Below are positions 53,379 through 61,851 of a DNA stretch of 64,000 bases, piece by piece. The stretch spans positions 1,984,001 through 2,048,000 of the forward strand of contig OZ245729.1 of the NCBI GenBank assembly GCA_965227215.1, read 5' to 3'. The notes beneath the pieces are model-generated. The model did no database searches. It was not told the DNA's origin and saw only the letters and a program-made list of their open reading frames with translations. Every line of letters begins with the position of its first letter. The first letter of the stretch is position 1. The DNA comes from Gracilimonas sp965227215. GTDB taxonomy: Bacteria; Bacteroidota; Rhodothermia; Balneolales; Balneolaceae. A program made the translations under genes and the position numbers.

Positions 53379-55565
53379 CTATTTTAGCAGCGTCATTTTT
53401 TTGATGCGTACCTGCCCTCCTGCTTCAAGCCGGTAAAAATAAACACCACTTGATAACTGACGGGCATCAAAATCTATTTGATGTGTTCCGGCTGACTGCC
53501 TCTCATTGATCAGGGTTGAGATTTTTTGGCCCACCAGGTTGTAAACAGACAGACGAACAATTTCCGCTTCAGGTATTGAGTATCCGATGGTTGTAGTAGG
53601 ATTAAATGGATTAGGGTAGGCATTTTTAAGTGCAAATGAATGAGGCAAGTCTTCATCTTCAATCGAAACATCGGTGTTCTGCTGCGGACGTTCAACAATA
53701 GTGAAATCACTGAAAGAGTTGATTCCGGAGGCACAAATGGATTCCTGATTTTCGGTCAAAGAAGATGACAATAAACTCCATTCGGATTGGTCAGATTCTC
53801 TTTTCACAATAGATAACAGCGCTGTATCGACGTTTGACAAATCTATTTGTTGTAAAGAAAGGCAGACTTCTGCATTGAAAGCAGATTCTGTTTCCGTATG
53901 GAAACTCCACAGTTTATTAGAGGCCAGTGAAAGCGAATCGGGGAGGTTAATTTGTTCTGAACCGACATCAGGATTGAGGGCAGCACTTATTGTAAATGAT
54001 TGATCCATTTCAGTAAAGTTCACTGTTGCACCAAAATTTGGAAATTCAGCCAGTCTCAAAGTGTCTTCAATTTGAGCCTGTCGCTGAGGTATGCCATTGG
54101 TCATCCAGATTTCTCGGCCCAGTGAGTCGCCTTCAGCGGTAAAGTATAGCTTTCCATTCAGAATGCGCAGGCTTTCAGGGTCTGAACCGGCAGGTTCTCC
54201 CCGCTCGATCCCAGTGCGAAGATTTGCTACAAACATAGTGCCTTCTTGTGTACCGTCGGTCATCCAAAGTTCCTGGCCTGCAACATGAGCTTGCCCGTAC
54301 CCATCATCGGAAGCTGCAAAATAGATGCGGCCGTTAAACACGGTTGCAAAATCGGTATGGTGATAATCAAACAGGTTGAAGATGGAATCAACCGCCTTTT
54401 CTGTTCCCGCTTTGGTGCCATCGGTTTTCCAAAGAGTATAAGTGCTGAAAAAGTACAATTGATTATTCAGTTTAAAAATTTTCGGGCTCAGGTCAGAACC
54501 ATCCTCGATTACATAATTATCTACAGCCATATCAATAACTACAGAAGTGCCCTCCGGGGTGCCATCGCTTTTCCACAGCTTGGTGTCAGAAAAGAAGTAC
54601 CAGCTGCCATTAAATTCAACGGGTTCTTCAGTAATGTGAACTTCTTCATCCAGGAATTTTTTGGTTCCCTCTTCAGTCCCATCGGTAGTGTATAAGTATT
54701 CTTTGTATGTAGAATCACTTTCAGCATTAAATAGCACCGTGCCATTTACAGAGGTGAAATTTGTAGGCGAGCTATCATTTTCTATATCATCTGAATCTTC
54801 ATATTTCCCCGGGAAAATATCCTTCACCATATAAGTACCATCGGCTGTTCCATCCGTAGCCCAAAGTTCTTCTCCATATTGGTGGTGCCGGGCAGAAAAG
54901 TAGAGGGTTCCATTATGGGCAAAAAAGTTATCGGGACGAGAGCTGTAGTTGGTCTCCTTTGTACTCCATTCATATTGCAAGTACTGTCCGGGATCTAAAT
55001 CTTTGAGCAGATAGGTTCCGGATGAGGTTCCATCGGTAACCCAAAGCTCTTCACCGTTATCGGCATCAGGGTAACGTCCGTCTTCAGCCGGGAAATATGC
55101 TTTTCCATTCATAACCCCAAAATGCTCGGCATCAGAAGAGTAGTCGCCGGGATAAATGTCTTTTAGCAGGTAAGTTCCTGCAGATGTTCCGTCCGATACA
55201 TACACTTCATCAGAATGTTCTTCAGTTACGGCTGTAAAAATGAGTTTATTCCCCAACGGAGTTAGCTCTTCGATGTCCGGGAAGTCATCATCCGGAGCGA
55301 GGTCTGTAATTTTCTTGGTTCCTTCCTCAGTGCCATCCGTTATGTATAATTCTCCTTCATCTTCCTGATTGTCGGCTACAAAATACATGGTGTCCCCAAC
55401 TACGGTCATGTATTCAATATACCCATCACTGCTGCCCGGATTTATATCTTTAAGTACAGAGGTTTGTGCTTGCAGGCTTGTTGTAGCGAACAATAGCAGA
55501 ACTATAGCCGAAAAAATAGAGGGTATTAAAGTAAGGCGAGAGCGGTTTTTGATGTTAGAAGTCAT
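53379..55565 (-). CDS. Type IX-secreted protein with ELWxTDGT repeats
   Basis: A 728-residue exported protein. After the signal (LIPSIFSAIVLLLFATTSLQA) it has about nine repeats of the form ELWVTDGTSSGTYLLKDL, such as ELWATDGTADGTYMVKD, with conserved W/Y-x-TDGT and GT elements. The last 80 residues are a type IX sorting domain, with NAYPNPFNPTTTIGYSIP and ISSG-like LSSGVYFYRL. It should be exported by the PorQ-containing system and anchored or released at the surface. ATG at 55565 was preferred to the ATG seven codons upstream. Confidence 0.88.
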   Translation of the reverse strand: MTSNIKNRSRLTLIPSIFSAIVLLLFATTSLQAQTSVLKDINPGSSDGYIEYMTVVGDTMYFVADNQEDEGELYITDGTEEGTKKITDLAPDDDFPDIEELTPLGNKLIFTAVTEEHSDEVYVSDGTSAGTYLLKDIYPGDYSSDAEHFGVMNGKAYFPAEDGRYPDADNGEELWVTDGTSSGTYLLKDLDPGQYLQYEWSTKETNYSSRPDNFFAHNGTLYFSARHHQYGEELWATDGTADGTYMVKDIFPGKYEDSDDIENDSSPTNFTSVNGTVLFNAESDSTYKEYLYTTDGTEEGTKKFLDEEVHITEEPVEFNGSWYFFSDTKLWKSDGTPEGTSVVIDMAVDNYVIEDGSDLSPKIFKLNNQLYFFSTYTLWKTDGTKAGTEKAVDSIFNLFDYHHTDFATVFNGRIYFAASDDGYGQAHVAGQELWMTDGTQEGTMFVANLRTGIERGEPAGSDPESLRILNGKLYFTAEGDSLGREIWMTNGIPQRQAQIEDTLRLAEFPNFGATVNFTEMDQSFTISAALNPDVGSEQINLPDSLSLASNKLWSFHTETESAFNAEVCLSLQQIDLSNVDTALLSIVKRESDQSEWSLLSSSLTENQESICASGINSFSDFTIVERPQQNTDVSIEDEDLPHSFALKNAYPNPFNPTTTIGYSIPEAEIVRLSVYNLVGQKISTLINERQSAGTHQIDFDARQLSSGVYFYRLEAGGQVRIKKMTLLK

Positions 55566-55738
55566 TTTGTAATGTGATTGGTACATCTTGGAATTTGTAC
55601 CATTACCTACGAGAGCTATATCAGAATGAGCTCAAATACCTTTAACTATAACTGTACCCTTAGCATATTGAGAGAAGTTTTTAAGATCCGGTACTTTCTA
55701 AACGACAATAATTTCTATTTTGAAATAAAAATCAGGTT

Positions 55739-56500
55739 ATGAGCATTACCCAAAAACGTATTTCTCCCCACATTTTATGGGCAACGATTAATCGCCCCGA
55801 AGCCCGAAATGCCATCGACTTTAATGTGATGGAAGAGCTTGAGCAGCTGGTTGATATTCTGGAAAATGATGATGAAATCAGGGTTTTTGTATTAAGCGGA
55901 GCCGGGAAGCAATCGTTTGTAGCGGGGGGCGATCTTAAAAAATTTCACGCTATTCAATCCAGAGACAAAGCCATGGAGATGTCGAAGCGAATGCACGATA
56001 TCTTCAATCGGATTGAACGATTACCCTGTTGGACCGTAGCCTGCATAAACGGTGATGCGTACGGAGGAGGAATTGAGTTGATGCTGGCGTTTGATTTCAG
56101 GCTCTCGGTTCCCGAGGCTAAGTTCGGCTTTACCCAGGGGCGTTTTTACCTGGTTCCCGGTTGGGGTGGGTTAACCAGGCTGGTAGAAAAAGTAGGTAAG
56201 GCTAAAGCATTACAATGGTGTGGAAAAGCGGAGGTTCATTCAGCAAACAGTGTTCTCGCCCATGGGTTAATTGAAGATATTTTAAAGGGAGAGGATTTGG
56301 AGAGTGAAGCATTGCGATGGACAGAAGAGCTCACCAAGAATGACCGGAAGTTCATTCAGACTCTAAAGCAAGGAGCTTCGAGGTTTTCTTCTCACAGAAA
56401 AGAATCGCTGGAAGCAGAAATCGAACCATTTGCAGAGCTCTGGGTAGATGCTGAGCATACGCGGCGGGTCGAAAAGTTTATGAGCAGCAAGAAGCCTTAA
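55739..56500 (+). CDS. Enoyl-CoA hydratase/isomerase family protein
   Basis: A 253-residue crotonase-fold protein with oxyanion-hole region FVAGGDLKKFHAI and GGGIELMLAFDFRLS, and PGWGGLTRLVEKVG. In true hydratases two glutamates act; the first (GIEL) is present but the second, usually in a PEI-x-LG segment, is replaced by a TQGRFYLVPG stretch. A decarboxylase or isomerase role is therefore as likely as hydration. A DUF2784 gene follows 13 bp after the stop. Confidence 0.85.
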   Translation: MSITQKRISPHILWATINRPEARNAIDFNVMEELEQLVDILENDDEIRVFVLSGAGKQSFVAGGDLKKFHAIQSRDKAMEMSKRMHDIFNRIERLPCWTVACINGDAYGGGIELMLAFDFRLSVPEAKFGFTQGRFYLVPGWGGLTRLVEKVGKAKALQWCGKAEVHSANSVLAHGLIEDILKGEDLESEALRWTEELTKNDRKFIQTLKQGASRFSSHRKESLEAEIEPFAELWVDAEHTRRVEKFMSSKKP

Positions 56501-56513
56501 CCCTGTTAGGAAT

Positions 56514-56888
56514 ATGTATCAATTTCTGGATGTATTCTTTGTGGTTTTTCACTTCTCGTTAATTGCTTTCAACCTTACGGGATGGATTTGGCAACAAACA
56601 CGAAGGCTGCATCTGTATGTAATTTCAGCCACTATTTTTTCGTGGATCGGGTTGGGAGCTTTTTACGGGTGGGGATATTGTCCCTGCACCGATTGGCATT
56701 GGCAGATTAAAAGGAAGCTGGGTGAAGTGGAGCTGCCGGCCTCCTACATAAAATACTACCTGGATGCATTGTTTGGGTTTGACTGGAATGCTGCTCTTGT
56801 GGATTCATTGGTGGCCATTTCAGGCATCTCGGCTCTGATGATTTCCGGCTGGTTGAATTACCGGGATTGGAAACATCACCCCAAATAG
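56514..56888 (+). CDS. DUF2784 membrane protein
   Basis: A 124-residue protein with about three helices. The family segment FSLIAFNLTGWIWQQTRRLH and the cysteine-rich YGWGYCPCTDWHWQIKRKLG fit DUF2784. The function is unknown. It probably shares a transcript with the enoyl-CoA hydratase-like gene. Confidence 0.82.
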   Translation: MYQFLDVFFVVFHFSLIAFNLTGWIWQQTRRLHLYVISATIFSWIGLGAFYGWGYCPCTDWHWQIKRKLGEVELPASYIKYYLDALFGFDWNAALVDSLVAISGISALMISGWLNYRDWKHHPK

Positions 56889-56919
56889 AAAAGGGACACA
56901 CCTGAAGAGTGCGTCCCTT
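56889..56919 (-). terminator. Intrinsic terminator after the DUF2911 gene
   Basis: On the minus strand AAGGGACGCAC-TCTTCAG-GTGTGTCCCTT gives an 11-bp stem with one mismatch, followed by TTTTC. It may work for both converging transcripts. Confidence 0.75.
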
Positions 56920-56943
56920 AAAACTGAAAGTGATCGGTTTTAT

Positions 56944-58080
56944 CTATTGAATGGTAAAATCTGCTTTAAATACGGTGTTACCCCATGCGAGGTTCAGCTC
57001 ACCGCCTTCGTCTGTTTCCTCTACAGAAATAGTGAATGCTTCAACGGTTTCATCGATGGTTGAAATCTCCATCGGCACACGACCTAAGTCACGGCTCTCA
57101 TCATAAGAACGTCCATTTTGACCGGTTTGCTTGTTGATAATAAGCGTGCCACCATCAGGCTGAGGAATTGTAAATAGGGTGTATTCTCCGGCAGGAACTT
57201 CAAGATCGCCGAACATTAAGTCTTCAGAGGTGTAAAAATGAGTTGCTCGGTTTGCTCCTGTTCTCCAGCGCTCACCCCACGGAACGATGTTTCCAAAAAG
57301 GTCTCGCCCGCGTTTTTTAGGGGAGCCAAAATCTACACGGAAATTGGCTCCTTTAAATGAATATTCTGCACTTACAGCTCCTGATAATTCACCGATCGGC
57401 TTGCTTCCAAGTCGGTTTGCCAGCGCGTCCATATTAAGGTCGCTGGTGCGAGATACTTTAAGTTTGCGTGTAGTCAGTCCGGCATCAAGGTGCTGAATGT
57501 CGCCATCTCGATTTACTTTTACCCCCATTACTCCTCGAGAAGGATGGCGAACCGTCATGGAATCATCATCAATTTGAGCAATCGTGAAATCCATGATTCT
57601 ATTGCCTGACAAAAGGGGTTGTATGATGGTATCCTGATTGGCTTCAGCAGCTTTGTTAAAGGCTAACTCATAAGGCCAGTGCACCATATCGATAAAAGGA
57701 AGGAGGCCTTCTTCAAATGGGGCACGATAAGAGATGTATTCTTCGTCTCTTAAAACTCTAACCGAGAGGCTATCTCCTACTTTCGTTATGTTTCGAACAG
57801 TGGCTCCGTCTTCCTGAAAACCATTAACCGGAGAGTGATCGGTCTGAACCATACTTTCAATTCCACCAAGTTCATCAAAGTGCAAAATATAGGTGGAAAT
57901 TCGAACTTCAGGGCTTCTCAGGATAACCTGGGCTGTAATGCTTGAATCAGTTTTAACAAACTGCTCCACGGCGAGGGTATCATTCCCTAAAAGTGTTACA
58001 AATGCGCCTTGGTGGGAATCGTTGGTGCTGCACGACACAAATAGGGCAGCAGTTATCAGTGTGATAAATAAGTTTCTCAT
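56944..58080 (-). CDS. DUF2911 lipoprotein
   Basis: A 378-residue predicted lipoprotein (ALFVSCSTNDS). The C-terminal half is DUF2911: FGSPKKRGRDLFGNIVPWGE and WRTGANRATHFYTSEDLMFG, then GEYTLFTIP. The N-terminal half, of unknown family, is rich in beta strands. DUF2911 proteins occur widely in Bacteroidota; the function is unknown. The 174-bp gap before it shows no clear element. Confidence 0.85.
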   Translation of the reverse strand: MRNLFITLITAALFVSCSTNDSHQGAFVTLLGNDTLAVEQFVKTDSSITAQVILRSPEVRISTYILHFDELGGIESMVQTDHSPVNGFQEDGATVRNITKVGDSLSVRVLRDEEYISYRAPFEEGLLPFIDMVHWPYELAFNKAAEANQDTIIQPLLSGNRIMDFTIAQIDDDSMTVRHPSRGVMGVKVNRDGDIQHLDAGLTTRKLKVSRTSDLNMDALANRLGSKPIGELSGAVSAEYSFKGANFRVDFGSPKKRGRDLFGNIVPWGERWRTGANRATHFYTSEDLMFGDLEVPAGEYTLFTIPQPDGGTLIINKQTGQNGRSYDESRDLGRVPMEISTIDETVEAFTISVEETDEGGELNLAWGNTVFKADFTIQ

Positions 58081-58255
58081 AGGACTTTTCTTTTTTTATT
58101 AAGTGCAAAAATCTATCTCAAAGAAATTGTTTTGACAAATGCGATAAATCAAACTTTGAAAAATCATAGCGGATTCATCGCAATGCATGCTATTAAACAC
58201 ATAATGTGCTGCAATCATTTGATGGAAAGGGGTTTAGGAAGGTGTGCCGATTTTA

Positions 58256-58894
58256 TTAATCGGTTCTTTCCCCAGCAATTTTTTGGAGTGCTTCCGTGAA
58301 AACTTCTACCGGCTGAGCTCCGGAAAGCCCGTATTTTTTGTTGATATAAAAGAAGGGTACGCCCTGCACTCCAAGACGGTGTGCCTCTTCCACATCATTA
58401 ACTACATGGCTGGAGTAGGTGTTATTCTCTAATACGTTCTCTGCTTCATTTTTATCAAGCCCGACGTCAGTGGCGATCTGAACCAATGTTTCAGGGTCGC
58501 CCACATGTTTTCCTTCTGTGAAGTAAGCAGATAATAAGGCTTCTTTCATTTCATGCTGTTTGCCATGATTGCGCGCAAGGTGTAGCAGCTGGTGGGCGTT
58601 AAAGGAATTGGTGGGTTTTACCTTATCCATGTTAAAGTTCAGTCCGGCTTTGTTTGCCATTTGAACCATGTTGGCGTTCATTTGTTTGGCCCACTCCCTG
58701 TTGCGCCCGTATTTCTTGGCAAGGGTGTCATAGATATCCAGATCGGAACTAACCGGAGCGTTTGGGTCAAGCTCAAAGCTCTTCCAGACGATTTCTAGAT
58801 CAAGATCAGGCAGTTGCTGAAGTGCTTTTTCAAGGTGTCTTTTTCCGATGTAGCAAAACGGACAGGCAATATCCGACCAAATTTCAATTTTCAT
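58256..58894 (-). CDS. FrnE-like DsbA-family oxidoreductase
   Basis: A 212-residue protein of the DsbA/FrnE group: IEIWSDIACPFCYIGKRHLEKAL with a CPFC active site near residue 11, then VWKSFELDPNAP and GVPFFYINKKYGLSGAQP. No signal peptide, so it is likely cytoplasmic, as is FrnE. The start ATG at 58894 matches the family. The 21 codons upstream overlap a long hairpin (58897-58942). Confidence 0.92.
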   Translation of the reverse strand: MKIEIWSDIACPFCYIGKRHLEKALQQLPDLDLEIVWKSFELDPNAPVSSDLDIYDTLAKKYGRNREWAKQMNANMVQMANKAGLNFNMDKVKPTNSFNAHQLLHLARNHGKQHEMKEALLSAYFTEGKHVGDPETLVQIATDVGLDKNEAENVLENNTYSSHVVNDVEEAHRLGVQGVPFFYINKKYGLSGAQPVEVFTEALQKIAGERTD

Positions 58895-58896
58895 TA

Positions 58897-58942
58897 GCAG
58901 GAGTTGGTTAAGTGGTATTCTAATACTATTAACTTCTCCTGC
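58897..58942 (-). promoter_or_regulatory. Stem-loop immediately before the FrnE-like start codon
   Basis: In the minus-strand mRNA, GCAGGAG pairs with CTCCTGC, then GTTAA with TTAAC and GTATT with AATAC, forming a nearly continuous 46-nt hairpin. It ends 2 nt before the ATG. The AGGAG sequence lies in the 5' arm. A structure here could control translation, for example as an RNA thermometer. It could also be chance or part of an upstream frame. Confidence 0.5.
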
Positions 58943-58989
58943 GTAAAGAAGGTTCATCCAAAATCGAAAAACAAAGTAAGATTGATTTT

Positions 58990-59388
58990 TTAGGCAAGCA
59001 GGTTTTTCAGTGCCTCAACTTGAACCGGCTTCTGAATAAAGTCGTCAACTTTTTGATCCCATTCTAGCCGGTATATTTCCTGGTTTTTTTGATCAATTCG
59101 GGAGCTAATCACAAAAATCTGTATCTCCTTGTTCACTTTGTCCCTTATAGACTGAAACTCATTCAGAAAATCCCAGCCATTCATTTCCGGCATGTCGATA
59201 TCGAGAAGAATTAAATCGGGAAGTTCGTCATCGTTTTGCTCCATTTCCCGGATAGCGGACAGCGCTTTTTGGCCATTTTCGAATGATGTTACAGCGTTTC
59301 CGGGTAAGTAGTTTTTAATAATTTTAGATACCCCGTAGGTGTAAATTTTGTCATCATCAATGATGCAGATACTCTTCAATGAACTCAT
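58990..59388 (-). CDS. Stand-alone receiver-domain response regulator
   Basis: A 132-residue receiver with acidic pair CIIDDDKIYT, phospho-Asp in LILLDIDMPEMNGWDFL near residue 63 and Lys in FIQKPVQ. No output domain. It overlaps the kinase gene upstream by 4 bp, so it is probably its direct partner. It may act by binding another protein or a second kinase. Confidence 0.92.
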   Translation of the reverse strand: MSSLKSICIIDDDKIYTYGVSKIIKNYLPGNAVTSFENGQKALSAIREMEQNDDELPDLILLDIDMPEMNGWDFLNEFQSIRDKVNKEIQIFVISSRIDQKNQEIYRLEWDQKVDDFIQKPVQVEALKNLLA

Positions 59389-61625
59389 TTTAATTGTATT
59401 TTAAAGGTTGTTCCCTCTCCGGGAGTGCTATCAACATCTATGGATCCCCCCATAGACTCAATTTGGTTTTTCGTTATATACAGGCCGATGCCCTTTGCGT
59501 TATCATTTCCATGGAAGGTATTGTACATGCCGAATAATCTATGTCCGAATTTTTCCATGTCGATACCCAGGCCGTTATCCGAAATTTCAAGAAATGTGCT
59601 GCCCTCTTTTTCCCAAGCCTTGATGGATATGACAGGCTTTCTCTCGGGATGCCGGTATTTGATGGCATTAGAAAGCAGGTTAAGAATAATACTTTCGAGA
59701 TAGGCAGGATTATACTCTAAAGAAAGTCCGGCAGGCACCTCTTCCTCAAACTGCACGTTGTTGGCAAGTATATCGGTGGTGAGAATTTCTTTGATTTTCG
59801 AAATGGTGTCGTGCAGGTTGAGTTCTTTAAGGTCTCCCCCGGTCTTGTACTGCTGATCAATAATTTCATTAAGATCGGCAATAGATTCATTCAGGCGATC
59901 GGAAGCTGAACTTAAATGGCTCAGTAGTTCACCTTTTTCTTCCTCGGATTCTTCCATGTCATAAAGAGAAAGCAGCATGGAAATGTTACCGGCATGATTG
60001 CGCAGGTTGTGAGACACAATATGAGCAAAGTTTTGCAATCGCTTGTTCTGTTCCCCAATAATATCAAGGCTGTTCTTCAGGTTCAGCTCATTTTCTTTCC
60101 TTTGGGTTATGTCGGTAACAATGGAAAGCACAGCCGGTTTGCCTGAATCGGTATTAAGAAAAGGAACCTTGATGGTTTGATGCCAAACTTCGCTGCCATC
60201 ATTCAAAATTGTTTTATCCTCAGGAATGAATAAAGGTTCATCATGCTCTATAACTTCGTTCTCTACAGCGAGAAAACGCCGTGCTTTTTCTTCCGAAACC
60301 CCGATTTCAACATCGGTTTTGCCCACTATTTCCTTGGGGGTTAAATTAAAGAAACGGGCTGCTGATTCATTTACCATCAGGTATTTCCCGTCAATATCTT
60401 TAACAAAAATAAGATTCGGGGCAAAATCTATAATTTGCTGAAGCTGTTCCTGAAGCCGGGCTGTTTTCTTAAAATGCTCTTTCTCTTCGGTGATGTCAGT
60501 CAGGTAACCATATCCTCTGGAAGTGCCATCAGGCAACCTTTCCGGTTTCGCCCTTCCTCGAAGCCAGTGTACATTATTTTGTGATAAGATGACCCTAAAT
60601 TCATGCTCCCAGATTGATAGGCTATTCAAAGACTTTTGTATGGAAGTGATAAAGGAAATGCGATCATCCGGATGAACACGAGATATAATAGCATTAATGT
60701 CATCTTTAACCTCATCAGGAGAAATCTCGAATAAATCTTTAATGCCACTACTGGCAAATGGGATGTATGATTGTCCTTCACTGTTACGTTCAAACAGATA
60801 AAAGAAACCGGGCACCTGTTCTGATAGCCGGGTAAGTGTAGCTTTGGCTCGTCGAAGTTCAAGTTCCGCTTGTTTTTGATTTGTAACATCCCGGGTAATG
60901 CCAAAAGTGCCGACTACACCTCCGTTTTTTCCATACAAGGGCAATTTTGTAGTAGACGCCCAGGTAATTTTCTCACTATCTTTCGAGCTTTCTTTTTCAA
61001 CCTTGTCGATGATAGGTTGTTCGGATTTCATTACCTCAATTTCATCCTCACGGGCTTGCTGCGCATGTTCATCATTAAAGAAATCAAAATCCGTTTTTCC
61101 GATAGCCTCACTCGGGTCTTGTAACCCCATTTTGGTAGCGCAGGCTTTGTTGATAGCTATAAACCGACTTTCTTTGTCTTTAAAGAAAATGCTGTCCGGA
61201 AGGTGGTTCATCAATTTCCTAAAGAGGCTGGCCTGTTGACGAATAGATAATTTAGTCCCATGTAATGAAACTCTTTGTACCTGTCCAACCATCAAAACAG
61301 GCGTCCCTTCCTCTCTTTCAATTACTTCCCCTTCCCAGATCAGGTTAAAAGTATCTTCTCTATTAACCGACTTATGAGTGGTTTTAAAAGTAAAGCGATA
61401 GGCTTCTTCAGGTTGTGATTGAGATTCTATAATCTCGGTGAAATTACACCGGTCATTTTCTCCCAACAAGTTCGATAGATCCTCAAAAGTAGAAGGGAGT
61501 TCATCATGGGAAAACCCAAAAAAATCTGCAAAGGATGCTCCAAAAGTCAGGCGGTCATCTTTAGTATTCCACGACCAAAAGGCTGGCTTAAGGTCTCTCC
61601 TAACAAGTGATTTCAGTTGCTCCAT
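59385..61625 (-). CDS. Soluble multi-PAS sensor histidine kinase
   Basis: A 746-residue kinase without obvious membrane helices. Four PAS-like regions are visible: near residues 15-110 (FWSWNTKDDRLTFGASFADF), 130-250 (MNHLPDSIFFKDKESRFIAINK), 255-380 (a PAS_3-like HPDDRISF) and 395-510 (IIDFAPNLIFVKDIDGKYLMVN). The H-box reads IVSHNLRNHAGNISMLL, then HATPase motifs NLLSNAIKY, SDNGLGID and NAKGIGLYIT. The receiver gene starts in its last 4 bp. A small hairpin lies about 24 nt upstream of its start. Confidence 0.93.
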   Translation of the reverse strand: MEQLKSLVRRDLKPAFWSWNTKDDRLTFGASFADFFGFSHDELPSTFEDLSNLLGENDRCNFTEIIESQSQPEEAYRFTFKTTHKSVNREDTFNLIWEGEVIEREEGTPVLMVGQVQRVSLHGTKLSIRQQASLFRKLMNHLPDSIFFKDKESRFIAINKACATKMGLQDPSEAIGKTDFDFFNDEHAQQAREDEIEVMKSEQPIIDKVEKESSKDSEKITWASTTKLPLYGKNGGVVGTFGITRDVTNQKQAELELRRAKATLTRLSEQVPGFFYLFERNSEGQSYIPFASSGIKDLFEISPDEVKDDINAIISRVHPDDRISFITSIQKSLNSLSIWEHEFRVILSQNNVHWLRGRAKPERLPDGTSRGYGYLTDITEEKEHFKKTARLQEQLQQIIDFAPNLIFVKDIDGKYLMVNESAARFFNLTPKEIVGKTDVEIGVSEEKARRFLAVENEVIEHDEPLFIPEDKTILNDGSEVWHQTIKVPFLNTDSGKPAVLSIVTDITQRKENELNLKNSLDIIGEQNKRLQNFAHIVSHNLRNHAGNISMLLSLYDMEESEEEKGELLSHLSSASDRLNESIADLNEIIDQQYKTGGDLKELNLHDTISKIKEILTTDILANNVQFEEEVPAGLSLEYNPAYLESIILNLLSNAIKYRHPERKPVISIKAWEKEGSTFLEISDNGLGIDMEKFGHRLFGMYNTFHGNDNAKGIGLYITKNQIESMGGSIDVDSTPGEGTTFKIQLK

Positions 61626-61802
61626 GCTAATGATTCTAACGAGGGTTGCTGCTCAACGCTGTTGAGTAGTTTTCGGTATAAAATCAGGAAACTTTAGTCA
61701 GAAAAGTACAAAATAGTATTATGAATAAAAGAAGCATTCCTTGACCGTAAAGTACTGATTTGGGGCAAGTGGGGAGTTTTAAGGGAGCGTTAGAAGTAGA
61801 AT

Positions 61803-61832
61803 TCTGTGATTTAGCGGAAACTAAATCACAGA
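61803..61832. repeat. Perfect 12-bp inverted repeat between kinase and M28 genes
   Basis: TCTGTGATTTAG (61803-61814) and CTAAATCACAGA (61821-61832) form a 12-bp stem with loop CGGAAA. It contains the same ATCTGTGAT core found beside the GxxExxY gene. No T run marks it as a terminator on either strand. Confidence 0.55.
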
Positions 61833-61851
61833 TAAAATTCGGATAGATTCC

